Assembly: GCA_963709995.1 (NCBI GenBank)
Contig: CAVPYN010000012.1
Span: forward strand, 49,625-113,624
From: JAUIIK01 sp963709995
Lineage (GTDB): Bacteria; Chloroflexota; Chloroflexia; Thermomicrobiales; CFX8
Direction of reading: 5' to 3'
DNA length: 64,000 bases
This document shows positions 18,320-28,130 of this stretch, piece after piece. The notes below the pieces were generated by a model. It saw nothing but the letters and a program-made list of their open reading frames with translations. It was not told the DNA's origin and did no database searches. A program made the translations under genes and the position numbers. Position 1 is the stretch's first letter; each line of letters begins with the position of its first letter.

Positions 18320-19725
18320 ATGCTCGACACGCGAATTCGCCGTCTGAACGAGGCGCGATCGCATGGCCGTGGAAGATGCGTCATCTATGTCATGTCCCGC
18401 GATCAGCGCATCGCAGATAATCACGCCCTACTTGCGGCCCAACAGGATGCGCTGGAGCGCGAACTTCCGTTGATCGTCCTGATCCGCATCTATCCAGCTG
18501 TCAAAAACAGGCTTCGCCACCACTACCAGTTCATGCTTGACGGCCTGGAACAGGTAGCGCAGGGACTCAAGACCTTCAACATCGACTTGATCGTCACAAT
18601 GGATGACCTCATCCACGTGCTCGGTGAGTTCGATCCCGCTACAGTCTACCTAGACTTCTCGCCTCTTCGAGGTCCTCAGGCAGTGCGCGAACGGATAGCT
18701 CACGGCGCGTCCTATCCGGTGTACGAAGTTGACACTCACAATGTCGTACCCGTCTGGGTGACGTCGGACAAACAGGAATACGCCGCCCGCACGATTCGCC
18801 CGAAGATCCACCGGCGCCTCGACGAGTATCTGGTCGAACCCGGACAAGTCGAGCATCATCCACATCAGATGAAACGCGCGCCAGACAGCGAATCTCCTGG
18901 ACCTGGGGCCAGATTGGCGTTCCAGAACCAGAGGACTACCGTCCTCCTTTCGAGCCGGGAGAACGCCGCGCGCACCATGCTCGACCACTTCATACACGAG
19001 CGGCTCGCGGCCTACGCCGAGGATCGCAACGATCCGGTGCTCGACGCTCAGTCGGACTTGAGTCCCTACTTCCACTTCGGTCAACTGTCCAGTCTGCGAG
19101 CCGTCCTGTCGGTTCGTTCGTATGCGGAGGAACATCCGAATGACCGGCGAATCCAGGCTTCCACCAGCGCCTTCATCGAGCAGATCGTCGTTCGCAAGGA
19201 ACTCGCCGACAACTTCTGTCACTACAATTTCGACTACGACAACTGGAACGGGCTGCCAGCCTGGGCGAGGAAGACGCTCGATCAGCACCGTGAAGACCCT
19301 CGGGACTATCTCTACACGCTCAAAGAATTCGAAGCGGCCGCCACCCATGACGCTGCATGGAACGCTGCCCAACGAGAGATGACGACGACCGGCAAGATGC
19401 ACAATTACATGCGGATGTACTGGTCCAAGAAGATCCTCGAATGGACGCCGGATCCCGAGACAGCCATCGAGATCGCCGTTACGCTCAACGACCGGTACGA
19501 ACTCGACGGCTATGATCCCAACGGCTACGCCAACATACTCTGGTCGATTGGCGGTCTCCACGACCGTCCCTGGCAGGAGCGCCCGGTCTCGGCAAGGTGC
19601 GCTACCTGAATTTCAATGGGCTCCGTCGCAAATTCGATGTTCAGTCGTACATCAATCGCTGGAGCAAACCGCCCGGACCTCGCTGCCGTGCAGGTTCTGG
19701 CATACCTGATCGCGATGTTCAATGA
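18320..19725 (+). CDS. phr: deoxyribodipyrimidine photolyase, class II type (3' frameshift)
   Basis: About 468 residues. Light-driven repair of cyclobutane pyrimidine dimers with FAD. Class II features: CVIYVMSRDQRIADNHALL near the start, SPYFHFGQLSS, FIEQIVVRKELADNFCHYNFDYDN, and the C-terminal GKMHNYMRMYWSKKILEWT...LNDRYELDGYDPNGYANILWSIGGLHDRPW. One lost base near 19588 breaks the frame inside the terminal ERPVFGKVRYLNFNGLRRKFDV motif; restoring it gives a natural end at 19725, otherwise the protein stops at 19609 with a foreign tail. GGAG precedes the ATG at 18320. Terminator follows. Confidence 0.85.
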
Positions 19726-19820
19726 CAGTGCCGGAAAACCTGCCCTGTCGCTCAGAGGGCATTCCTGAGGCGAGGACGGTAAGATAAAAGGAGCGCGTAG
19801 TCCACGCTGCGCGTCAAACG

Positions 19821-19860
19821 AGCGGGGCCAGGGGCGCATACCACGACCTGCCCCGCTTTC
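19821..19860 (+). terminator. intrinsic terminator downstream of the photolyase
   Basis: AGCGGGGC (19821-19828) pairs with GCCCCGCT (19850-19857); three more pairs inside extend it past a bulge, and TTTCCTCTT follows. It lies in the 403-base gap 19726-20128; the rest of that gap becomes AT-richer towards the subtilase gene and probably holds its promoter, but I see nothing else in it. Confidence 0.6.
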
Positions 19861-20128
19861 CTCTTGACTCTTTAGGCGAGAAACGACGCGAGACCACCAG
19901 CGACGCTGGCGACTTCTCCTATCGATCACGCGCCGGCTGATCCGTGTCGCCTAACTACACCCCCGGTGCGGGCCGCGCTTGCCGACACCTACCTAAAGAT
20001 TCAAGCAGGGGCTGCGCACAATTGTCAGGACTGGTGCGGGCATGTTGCTATCGACAAATGCGTTTGTGACGAATTAGCATGGGTAGTTGTGTGTTGTAAT
20101 TCGTCTCAGATCCTAGTTCTTCTTCTGT

Positions 20129-21220
20129 TTGTCGAAAGCGACGGGGTTTTTGCGACATCTGATAGCGTTCGGTTTCTGTGCGTGCCTTCTGGCATCCCTC
20201 ACAATTCATGCTGTGGTCGGAGCTCAAGAACCTGGCGATCCGCTGCGACCGGAACAATATGGTCACGATGTGCTGAAGCTCGATCAAGCTTACGAGCACT
20301 CGACTGGCGAGGACGTTGTTATCGCCATCCTCGATTCGGGGGTCGACCTCGATCACCCTGACCTCGTCAACAAGCTAGTGCTCGGATATGACTTCGTTGA
20401 AGATGATGACATTCCGCAAGACGAAAATGGTCATGGTACGCACGTTGCAGGTATTGCTGCTGCTGCGACAAACAACGGTATTGGCATCGCCGGTGCGGCG
20501 CCGGATGCAAAGATCATGCCCGTGCGCGTTCTCGATGCGCGCGGCAGTGGAAGTGTCGATACCATCGCCCTGGCGATTCTCTGGGCAGCGGATAACGGAG
20601 CGGATGTCATAAACCTGTCGCTCGGCGGCAATACAAGTCTACTGAGCCGGATGTTCAAGAGTGGTCCAATGAACGAAGCGATCATCGCTGCCGATGGTCT
20701 GGGAGCGGTCGTTGTGGCTGCTGCTGGTAATGATGACACGTTTATCCAGGCCTACGAATCCTCGACACCTGTTCTCATCGTCAATGCCAGCAACGAACTT
20801 GGTCTTCCAGCCGAGTTCACCAACTGGGGAGATCCGCGTTCGGTCTCAGCACCCGGAGCGCGGATTCTATCGACCGCACCACTCGCGCCGACGACGATCT
20901 GGCGCGACGGTTCCGGTGGGTATGAGTTCCTCGACGGAACATCTATGGCATCACCGTATGTTGCCGGCATTGCGGCGCTTATGGTGGACACTCGAAGAGG
21001 CGAGTCTCCTGCGACTATTCGCGAACTAATCACTGAGAGCGCCGAGAATCCCAACAACGACCCGCGGCTCGGAGCCGGAATCGTCAACGCCGAGGTCGCG
21101 GTGAGCAGGAGCGAAGTCAGCCCCTACTGGTTCCTGATAATTGGCGGACTGCTCGTCGTGCTTCTGGCACTGATCGTTGCCATCGTTGTGACCTGGCTTC
21201 GCGGTAAACAAGCCGTCTAG
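20129..21220 (+). CDS. membrane-anchored subtilisin-like serine protease (S8)
   Basis: 363 residues. Signal peptide (FLRHLIAFGFCACLLASLTIHAVVGA), then the peptidase domain with the catalytic triad in order: D in AILDSGVDLDHPDL, H in ENGHGTHVAG, S in DGTSMASPYVAG; the oxyanion Asn is in VVVAAAGNDD. There is no long propeptide. A single membrane helix near the C-terminus (YWFLIIGGLLVVLLALIVAIVVTWL) should anchor the protease outside the cell, the layout of mycosin-like subtilases. TTG start with no strong ribosome site; a second TTG is seven codons downstream. An intrinsic terminator follows. Confidence 0.93.
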   Translation: MSKATGFLRHLIAFGFCACLLASLTIHAVVGAQEPGDPLRPEQYGHDVLKLDQAYEHSTGEDVVIAILDSGVDLDHPDLVNKLVLGYDFVEDDDIPQDENGHGTHVAGIAAAATNNGIGIAGAAPDAKIMPVRVLDARGSGSVDTIALAILWAADNGADVINLSLGGNTSLLSRMFKSGPMNEAIIAADGLGAVVVAAAGNDDTFIQAYESSTPVLIVNASNELGLPAEFTNWGDPRSVSAPGARILSTAPLAPTTIWRDGSGGYEFLDGTSMASPYVAGIAALMVDTRRGESPATIRELITESAENPNNDPRLGAGIVNAEVAVSRSEVSPYWFLIIGGLLVVLLALIVAIVVTWLRGKQAV

Positions 21221-21246
21221 CTAGAACAGTAGACGCCAGCGCCTGA

Positions 21247-21280
21247 ACGACCGAAAACCAGGTGTGATTTTCGGTCGTTT
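21247..21280 (+). terminator. intrinsic terminator of the subtilase gene
   Basis: Perfect 11-bp stem (21247-21257 with 21268-21278), 10-base loop, A-run before and T-run after, 26 bases beyond the stop. Confidence 0.85.
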
Positions 21281-21329
21281 CCTGGCGACGTAATTCAGCA
21301 CATTCGCCGAAGCTCGTGTAGCCCAGGGG

Positions 21330-21704
21330 CTAGGAGGCTATCGCCTGCCGTCGTTCGTCTGCGGGAACACCCTTATATTCTTCTGGACCGAAGCCCAGAA
21401 TGACGGACCAGACGTACGGGAAGAGCGCGAGCAGAACGCCGAAGATGGTGCCGCGTCCAAACAGGCGCGCTACATCGAGAGCCGAGATGACCCAGACCAC
21501 GAACCCGACCACGGGAATAAAATAGAGCAGGGTCCACCACCACTCACGACCGGCGACTTTCATCCAGCCGTAGATGTTCAGGATCGGGATCAGCGACCAC
21601 CAGCCGGGAACGCCCGCCTTCGCGTACACCTGCCACAGCCCGATTATCAGGGCGATCACCGCCATCGTGATCGTTAGGAACCAGATCCACCCTAAGAAAC
21701 TCAT
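21330..21704 (-). CDS. DUF5684-type small membrane protein
   Basis: 124 residues with four hydrophobic segments. The pattern AGVPGWWSLIPILNIYGWMKVAGREWWWTLLYFIPVVGFV...ALDVARLFGRG...LFPYVWSVILGFGPEEY is typical of DUF5684 proteins, whose function is not established; they are often found beside signal peptidase genes, but none is present here. Purine-rich GGGGTGAG precedes the ATG. Confidence 0.75.
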   Translation of the reverse strand: MSFLGWIWFLTITMAVIALIIGLWQVYAKAGVPGWWSLIPILNIYGWMKVAGREWWWTLLYFIPVVGFVVWVISALDVARLFGRGTIFGVLLALFPYVWSVILGFGPEEYKGVPADERRQAIAS

Positions 21705-21869
21705 ACCGACTCACCCCTTCATCTGTTTTGCGAACCCATTCGTCGTTCCTGTCAGACGACTGAGCCGCTCCCTCTCCTCTTTCGATTATCATCAATCCCC
21801 AACGAGCTTGTGTCAAACTATACTCAGAATTACGCCGTCCTGGAACGAGGAGACGAGGGCAAGTACGTC

Positions 21870-22572
21870 TCGATGTTGACGTGTTGATCCATCCAGCTAG
21901 AATACATCCATCGTTGCGACCGCGACTCGCTGGCCGCGACACCCTACACAATCGAATTCCACGGCAAGTCGGCCCACGCATCGTCGAGTCCCGAGGCTGG
22001 AGTGAACGCGCTACGCCAGGCTTTCAAACCGATTACCGTATTCACTGGGTTATCACCCACCGGGGCGACGCGGCGAACATCATCCTGGAGTACACGTCGG
22101 CCAAGTTCATCGTCCGGAGAGACGAGCAGAGCTACCCGGAGGCTCTAAACGCAACATCGTTGAGACTGCGGCGCAGGCGACTGGCTGCACCGTCGAGATC
22201 ACCGAGGGTATCAGCTACAAGTAGCGGGTAAGCAACCAGGCGCTGGTCGAGACTTTCCGGAAAGATTTGACCGCGATCGGCATCGAATACGAAGCTCCGC
22301 CGGAAGGCGCGGGCGTCGGCTCGGGCGACATCGGCGACGTCAGCCAACTCGTCCCGACGATCCATCCCTATCTGCGAATCTGCGAGAAGGGTATCGGCAA
22401 CCACACGTCCGAACTCGCCGTAGCCTCCGACAGCGAGAGGGCAGACGAACTGACCGCACCCGGCACGACCGTCCTTGCCTGGACCGCCGCCGATGTCCTG
22501 CTACGACGGGAGTTGAGGGAACAGTTGGACGCATCATTTCGCGAACAGATGGGCCGTGATTCTGCGAAATAG
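21870..22572 (+). pseudogene. M20-family amidohydrolase/peptidase remnant
   Basis: 5'-truncated and frameshifted remains of an M20D-type amidohydrolase. Pieces in successive frames: SLAATPYTIEFHGKSAHASSSPEAGVNAL (dimerisation-domain start), WVITHRGDAANIILEYTSAKFIVR, then, after a stop near 22223, EYEAPPEGAGVGSGDIGDVSQLVPTIHPYLRICEKGIGNHTSELA (C-terminal catalytic part). The N-terminal metal-binding half is missing, so even with indels corrected no active enzyme would result. This is true decay rather than only sequencing error. Confidence 0.75.
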
Positions 22573-22624
22573 GGGCTGGTGGCGGCAGGTACCTGTATCC
22601 AACAATCTGGGCAGGTTCAGCAAG

Positions 22625-23236
22625 CTACTGCGGCGTTCGAATGAATCCCCAAAACGAGACACCGCTCTGCGGTTCCGTCCCCTCGCAGATCAGGTCGTAG
22701 CCGTGACGAAGATAGAACGGTACGGCGCGAGGTTGGGTTGTCCAGAGGGCGCAAGGGTTGCCGTCTCGGTTTGATCGTTCGTGGGCGGCTTCCGGCAGCG
22801 CGCTGCCGATGCCGCCGCTCTGAGCGGCCGGATCAACCCCGATCATCTCACACATCCAGTAGCGATCCGGTAGCTGGGGCTCGTGATGCGCGTCGATGTA
22901 GGCACCGATCCGCAACAGGGTGTCGAATTGTTCAGGTCCGAGTATCTTCGGCGCTCGTCCGGCCCCGACCGCTATCAGGTGCTCCTCCGTATACGCTGGC
23001 TCATCTGACGTTAGCCAGCTCGCGACACCTTCGACCGGTTCTCCAGCAGCGAGCGCCAGTCCATAGCAATGCGCGTAGCGCACGTCGACGCCAAAGAACC
23101 ACGGGAGCAGCCGCGCTCGTTCCTCAGCGTCTGGGATGATCGCCACGAACATTGGATGACATTGAAACGCGGCTGCCAGTGGTGACGCCGCCTGGTTGAT
23201 CTGGTCTTCTCGTACTGTGGAGATCTCGATGTTCAT
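22625..23236 (-). CDS. GNAT-family N-acetyltransferase
   Basis: 203 residues. N-terminal AASPLAAAFQCHPMFVAIIPDAEERARLLPWFF and the core motif region MCEMIGVDPAAQSGGIGSALPEAAHERSNRDG give the acetyl-CoA-binding GNAT fold; the usual QGxGxG is degenerate (AQSGGIGS). C-terminal VPFYLRHGYDLICEGTEPQSG...FWGFIR is typical. The ATG overlaps the stop of the upstream VOC gene (ATGA), so they form an operon. Substrate unknown. Confidence 0.85.
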   Translation of the reverse strand: MNIEISTVREDQINQAASPLAAAFQCHPMFVAIIPDAEERARLLPWFFGVDVRYAHCYGLALAAGEPVEGVASWLTSDEPAYTEEHLIAVGAGRAPKILGPEQFDTLLRIGAYIDAHHEPQLPDRYWMCEMIGVDPAAQSGGIGSALPEAAHERSNRDGNPCALWTTQPRAVPFYLRHGYDLICEGTEPQSGVSFWGFIRTPQ

Positions 23237-23634
23237 GCTTCTTCCGGTTTCGGCGATGGCAAGAATTCGATCATCTCGACGATGTTGCCGAAGGGGTCGC
23301 GGCAATACAGACGCCGCCGGTTGGGGATCGCAATCTGCGATTCCCAGCTGTCAATACGGTGCTCATCAAGACGAGCGCGCATCGTCTCGATGCTGGAGAT
23401 TACGAAGGCGAAATGAGGTCCCGCCTCCGCGTAGTCGGGATTCTCGCGCGGCGGCGTCCAGTCGCTGTTGACGAGAAGGTGAAGCTCGCATGTTCCGAGC
23501 CGAAACCAGGCCGCAAGATGCCTAATCTCCTCTCGAACCGAAATAGGCTCGAGGCCTATTACATCTCCGTAGTATTCGTGAGCTTCATCTATCCTGCCGG
23601 GTGGAATCGGCAGCGTTACATGGTCAAGTTGCAT
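23233..23634 (-). CDS. VOC-family (glyoxalase/dioxygenase-like) protein
   Basis: 133 residues. One vicinal-oxygen-chelate unit with the pattern MQLDHVTLPIPPGRIDEAHEYYGDVIGLEPI, HLAAWFRLGTCELHLLV, AGPHFAFVI and CRDPFGNIVEMIEF; metal ligands H (LDH), H (ELHLL) and E (NIVEM) are present. The reaction cannot be told. The ATG at 23634 (GGGAG upstream) was preferred to one four codons earlier. Overlaps the acetyltransferase by 4 bases. Confidence 0.8.
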   Translation of the reverse strand: MQLDHVTLPIPPGRIDEAHEYYGDVIGLEPISVREEIRHLAAWFRLGTCELHLLVNSDWTPPRENPDYAEAGPHFAFVISSIETMRARLDEHRIDSWESQIAIPNRRRLYCRDPFGNIVEMIEFLPSPKPEEA

Positions 23635-23669
23635 CGTCACTCCCATAAACTAGGTGGCGATGGTTGTTC

Positions 23670-24795
23670 TCACACGTCCAGTTCGCGAATGAGCTCGACA
23701 GCGTGTGAACGAGCCTGTGACATCCTTCTGAGAAGTTCTGGAGAATCGGCCCCGAACATCGCTTCAGCGCGACATCTGGTCGCGGGATTGGTCTGGAGCA
23801 TTTCGATCGGTGCGTATCCTCTGATTACACAGGAGGCTGCATATGCTCGCCGCACATCTTCAGCATCGCCGGACCAGTCGACGTCTGCGAGCCCCTTCAG
23901 ATAGCTGGCGAAGATCAACTCATCCAGCTCCGCAAGTTCGTCCGCATCGTATCCGTGCATCATTGCGGCTACCTGGGGAAACACACAAAGATCGGCCCCC
24001 AATGGCCGCAGGCCCAGGTCCGACCAGTCGAAAAGGACTGCATCAGCGTGTTCTCCACAGTCCGGCAGGGCCAGATTACCGGCGTGGACGTCCCCGTGCG
24101 AGAACGAGGTTGGCAGCTTGGCGAGTAGCTCGATCAACCGTGGCGCTGCTCGCCGAATTTCGTAGAGCCGGCTTATCGAATCCTCAGACCAGAGTGGCCC
24201 GATGACGGGATCCGTCTTTGCGTTCTCGAGCTGAGGCACAAAACCATCCATCCTCTCAAACCATTGCGGGATAGCGTTTCTTGACCACCAGGCGGGAGAC
24301 GGCTCGAATTCAGCCGGAAGTGGACTAGCGTTCAAGCGTCCTACCAGACGAGCCGCTCGTTCATAGTCGGCCATCGACCATTGATGCCGCTTGACCTCAC
24401 CAAGATCTTCTAGCCAGATCCGGGCAACTGTATCGGAGAGTTCCTCGACCCCATAACATTCGGGCGCCCGAATACCCTCAGGGAGATGATCGAAAAGCCC
24501 CGAGGAGTAGGCAAGCGCTTCCCGTCTCCAGTAGGACCGGTGACTCGGATCGATACCGGGCGTCATCTCAGTCAGAGTCTTTATGATGATCGAGAACGGG
24601 ACCACTGATTCATCACTCGCGCCATCAAGCGATGCAGTCTCGCTTATCCTGCTTATCCGTAGCGTCCCGGGATTCAAGCTCCCGGAAGAGCGGTGTCTCA
24701 GACCAATCGAGCACTGAGGCGTCGGGAGCCTCAAGCATTCGCCGGATCGCCGGCTCAATCGCGGATGTGGTGAGTTCTAAGTGATCTTTGTGCAT
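23670..24795 (-). CDS. APH-family phosphotransferase with an N-terminal frameshift
   Basis: About 375 residues of the aminoglycoside-phosphotransferase-like kinase family. The catalytic core is intact: FSHGDVHAGNLAL (catalytic loop HGDxxxxN) and AVLFDWSDLGLRPLGADL (metal-binding D). N-terminal lobe: MHKDHLELTTSAIEPAIRRML... runs in another frame up to about 24668, where a one-base indel in CCCGGG joins it to TLRISRISETASLDGASDESVVPFSIIIKTL. With the indel corrected the protein is complete. Such enzymes often phosphorylate small molecules other than antibiotics; no resistance claim is made. Confidence 0.75.
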
Positions 24796-24977
24796 CACTG
24801 CACGCCTTCGCTTTTGCAGCGCCCTTGCAAGAGTTCGGCACACAGGCATGGGCGTTCTGTGCGATCGACACCCTTACATTAGAGGACATCAGCATCCCAA
24901 ACATCCGTCTTTCTACGTAATCCTGCTTTCAAGTGGTGGGGTGGTAGTCAGAGATGTTCGGGCTTCGAACTTTGTGG

Positions 24978-26213
24978 CTACTGCGTCCGGATGACGACCA
25001 GCGTGTCGGCGGCGGATTCGGGGCCCCAGACCTCGCCGGGGCGACCGAGGATCTGGCGGATGTTGCCGGGGTTGTTGGGCAGCGGGAAGCTGGTGAACTC
25101 CTCGGTCGCCGGGTCGAACCGGACGAAGGTGTTTGCGCCGAAGTCGCTCAGCCAGACGATATCCCGGTCATCGACGTAGACGGCGTAGGCCTGCGGGTTG
25201 TCGCCCGGCAAGCGCCACTCCTGCCAGCTCCCGTCGGTGGGATCGTAGACCGCGACCTGGCCGGCGTTCCACTCGCTGACCCAGATGCGACCCTGAGAAT
25301 CGGACCAGACGCGGCGCGCGCCTTGGTTCGGGGTCGGCGGCTCCAGGACCGTCACCTCGCCGGTCTCGATGTCGATCTTGCCGACGTAGCTGCCGGCCAG
25401 CGAGGCGTAGTAGATATCGCCGTCCGGTGTAGCCGCGATGCCGTAGGGACCGCGACCGCGCGGGGCATCGAAGACCTCCATCTCGCCGGTCGCCGGGTTC
25501 AGCCGACCGTAGATGCCGTTCTGGCCGGTGAACCAGAGGATGCCGTTGCCGTCGAACGCGGCCGTGTTGAGGTTGGCATTGGGTCGATCTGCTGGCAGCG
25601 GGTAGAGCGTCACCTCGTCGGTCGCCGGATCGACGACGACGATCGCGTTCTGTCCGCCGTCGGTGATCCAGGCCCGGCCGTCGGCTCCGACGATGACGCC
25701 GTGCGGCGCAGACCCTGGGCCGAGCGGGATCTCGCGGACCTCGCCCGTCGCTGGATCGAGCCAGCCGAGGGTTCCGTTACCCTGGCCGGTGTACCAGACG
25801 CCGCCATCAGCAGCCGGTGCGACATCGTGTGGCCGTGAACCGGGTGTCACTGGGAAGAATTCCAGCACCGGTTCGATCGTCGGGATTGGCTCCGGCTCCG
25901 CCGTTGGCGTCAAGGTTGGTTCGTCCCGGGCTGGTGTCATTGTCAACGCGGGCTCGGGTAGCGTTGGCGATGCGTTTGGGATTGGAGTCTCAGTTGCGCT
26001 CGATGATGGCAGCGTTGCTGTCTGCAGAGTGTTGTCCGACGTTAGTGTCGCTGTGAGTGCTGGCGTGGTCGGTGCTGATGCAATGGTCGCGGTATGTTCG
26101 GCCTCGGGCTCGTTTGGGGTCGCATCGTCGCCGGTCGAATCACGCAACGTACAGCCGGAAAGGATCAAGGCGAATAGAATGCCAAATGCGCTGACAAGCC
26201 ACAATCGGTTCAC
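24978..26213 (-). CDS. lipoprotein with streptogramin-lyase-like beta-propeller
   Basis: 411 residues. A lipoprotein signal peptide with lipobox LILSGC, then a spacer of about 90 residues rich in T, P, S and A, then a six- to seven-bladed propeller with repeats such as SRPHDVAPAADGGVWYTGQGNGTLGWLDPATGEV and GPYGIAATPDGDIYYASLAGSYVGKIDIETGEV. This is the virginiamycin B lyase (Vgb)-like family, but most members are not antibiotic lyases. The GTG at 26213 is chosen because GGGAG lies 8 bases before it and it begins the signal peptide exactly. Confidence 0.8.
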   Translation of the reverse strand: MNRLWLVSAFGILFALILSGCTLRDSTGDDATPNEPEAEHTATIASAPTTPALTATLTSDNTLQTATLPSSSATETPIPNASPTLPEPALTMTPARDEPTLTPTAEPEPIPTIEPVLEFFPVTPGSRPHDVAPAADGGVWYTGQGNGTLGWLDPATGEVREIPLGPGSAPHGVIVGADGRAWITDGGQNAIVVVDPATDEVTLYPLPADRPNANLNTAAFDGNGILWFTGQNGIYGRLNPATGEMEVFDAPRGRGPYGIAATPDGDIYYASLAGSYVGKIDIETGEVTVLEPPTPNQGARRVWSDSQGRIWVSEWNAGQVAVYDPTDGSWQEWRLPGDNPQAYAVYVDDRDIVWLSDFGANTFVRFDPATEEFTSFPLPNNPGNIRQILGRPGEVWGPESAADTLVVIRTQ

Positions 26214-26349
26214 AACACAGTCTCCCTGGAATCCCATTTGCACCCATCAGGTGTCATAATTTCACTAGCCCGCTTCGAACGCATCGCCACCGTCGCCATT
26301 GTTCCATTCTCAGATTCGCACGCCGGCAATGATGGAGAATTCGCTGACC

Positions 26350-27021
26350 ATGACAACATCTTCGCCCCGCATCCCATTATCAGGCGATCGGCGACGACTC
26401 TACAAGCTGGTCCTTTCCCTCTTGATCGTCGCAGGCTCCGCGTTGAGCCTACCGGTTGACGATGTGCTCGCGTGCAGCGCCGGGCCCGATTGGGATCCGA
26501 TCGCGGAGTCCGAAGTCATTGTCGAGGGCCGGATCGCTGATTGGACGGCGCGTCACGACCTGAGGCCGGCGGTGGACCAGAAAGGGCAGCTTGAACCCAG
26601 CACGTTCATCCCGGTGGAGCTAACGCTGGAAGTCAAGCACGTCTTCAAGGGGGTTTTGCCAGGACGCTTCTCGTTCATCGATTGGGCCAGCCTCACAGAA
26701 TATCCCGGATCTCCCGAAGGGACAGCTTGGAACGGCGGTGGCGGAGCCTGCGGGACATTCGACTTTGACCCGATCGGTGCGACCGTCATCCTCGGCCTGA
26801 ACCAAGGTGAATCCGGCGAGCTTCGAAGCCACCGTCTTACGACCTTCTACGTTGGCCCCGCTTCGACCGGTGAGCACTATGAAATGGCTTTGGAACGCTT
26901 GAGCGCGCTTCAGCCCGTGGCCGTCGCGACGCCAACCGCTGAGTCTGTAGCGAGCCCAACTCCGAATTCCTTGGAACCAACCGCCGCACCCACAGCAAGC
27001 CCTACCGCTCGGCTCGGCTGA
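26350..27021 (+). CDS. secreted protein with Thr/Pro-rich tail, unknown function
   Basis: 223 residues. Signal peptide (RLYKLVLSLLIVAGSALSLPVDDVLA) followed by CSAGPDWDPIAESEVIVEGRIADW, a pattern seen in secreted domains that resemble the TIMP/netrin OB fold, with LTLEVKHVFKGVLPGRFSF as a later strand. The last 40 residues (VATPTAESVASPTPNSLEPTA) are a low-complexity linker, perhaps a spacer in the cell wall. Start uncertain: three other ATGs lie upstream in frame. Divergent from the propeller lipoprotein. Confidence 0.5.
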   Translation: MTTSSPRIPLSGDRRRLYKLVLSLLIVAGSALSLPVDDVLACSAGPDWDPIAESEVIVEGRIADWTARHDLRPAVDQKGQLEPSTFIPVELTLEVKHVFKGVLPGRFSFIDWASLTEYPGSPEGTAWNGGGGACGTFDFDPIGATVILGLNQGESGELRSHRLTTFYVGPASTGEHYEMALERLSALQPVAVATPTAESVASPTPNSLEPTAAPTASPTARLG

Positions 27022-27212
27022 AGGACTAAACCGAATCGAAATGTCTAGTATTGCCTAGATTTAAAGATGGAATATCCATCGTATAGTCTGCTAATTGCCA
27101 TCTAAGCTGAATTATTCAACAGGCTCTGCCTTTATGCGAAACGTTTGGGAACATGCTTGAATGTGAGGCAGAGGATATCCATGAGCAGTCGGTATCGGTA
27201 ATCGAGGACTCG

Positions 27213-28130
27213 ATGCAGGACATCCCAGACACCTTGCGCATTGGCGCTGCATTTCCACAGGCGCGAATCGGCGCCGACGCCGGGGCTGTCAAAGACTTCG
27301 GCCAAGGTGTTGAGTCGCTCGGCTTTGCTTTCCTTGAGGTTTATGATCACGTCCTTGGAGCAAGCCGCGCGGACCATCCTGACCTGGCAGGACCGTACGA
27401 CGCCGAAGATCCCTTCTACGAACCGTTTGTGCTGTTCGGCTACCTCGCGGCACTGACCCGCACGATTGAGTTTGTGACCGGCGTGCTGGTTCTTCCACAG
27501 CGCCAAACCGCACTCGTGGCCAAGCAAGCCGCCATCGTTGATGTCCTCAGCGGAGGCCGACTCCGTCTTGGAATCGGTGTCGGCTGGAACCCCGTCGAAT
27601 ATGAGGCGCTCGGGGAGCGTTTCGATGATCGTGGTCGCCGAAGTGAAGAGCAGATTGCCTTGCTGCGCGCCCTGTGGACCCAGGAGGTCGTGACTTTCAA
27701 CGGGCGCTGGCACACGGTGGCCGCCGCCGGGATCAATCCCCTCCCGGTGCAACGACCGATCCCACTCTGGATCGGCGGGAAGGCTGACGTCGTCACCCAA
27801 CGGGTCGGGCGGCTTGCCGATGGCTGGATCACCCTCTACGATCAGCCGGATGAGGCGTGTCGCACGAAGATCGAGGCAATGCGTGATGCCGCCGAGCAAG
27901 TCGGTCGCGCGCGAAGCGAAATTGGGTTTGGCGCGTGGACCTCGCTTGGAAACAAGACACCGGACCAATGGGTAGCTGAGGCGGAAGCCTGGCGGGCGCT
28001 CGGTGTGACGCATCTCACCATCAATACGGCATTCCATGCTCCGGACTTCAACCATATCGCATCGTCGGCAGCTTCGGTTGACGAGCATCTTGCGCTCTTG
28101 GAACAGTACCGGGATGCCGTCATGGGCTAG
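27213..28130 (+). CDS. LLM-class F420-type oxidoreductase
   Basis: 305 residues of the luciferase-like monooxygenase family (TIM barrel using reduced flavin or F420). Typical blocks: LRIGAAFPQARIGADAGAVKDFGQGVESLGFAFLEVYDHV, VLVLPQRQTALVAKQAAIVDVLSGGRLRLGIGVGWNPVEYEALG, and RPIPLWIGGKADVVTQRVGRLADGWI. GAGGA precedes the ATG at 27213. The TAG stop (28128-28130) lies inside the target-site duplication of an IS element, so the protein was left intact by the insertion. Substrate unknown. Confidence 0.88.
   Translation: MQDIPDTLRIGAAFPQARIGADAGAVKDFGQGVESLGFAFLEVYDHVLGASRADHPDLAGPYDAEDPFYEPFVLFGYLAALTRTIEFVTGVLVLPQRQTALVAKQAAIVDVLSGGRLRLGIGVGWNPVEYEALGERFDDRGRRSEEQIALLRALWTQEVVTFNGRWHTVAAAGINPLPVQRPIPLWIGGKADVVTQRVGRLADGWITLYDQPDEACRTKIEAMRDAAEQVGRARSEIGFGAWTSLGNKTPDQWVAEAEAWRALGVTHLTINTAFHAPDFNHIASSAASVDEHLALLEQYRDAVMG

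Noticed and set aside
23670..24795. Aminoglycoside resistance kinase
   Set aside because: The APH fold is widespread in kinases of other small molecules; nothing here singles out aminoglycosides.
24978..26213. Antibiotic (streptogramin) resistance gene
   Set aside because: The propeller is Vgb-like only in fold; it is a surface lipoprotein with a long linker and no evidence of lyase activity.
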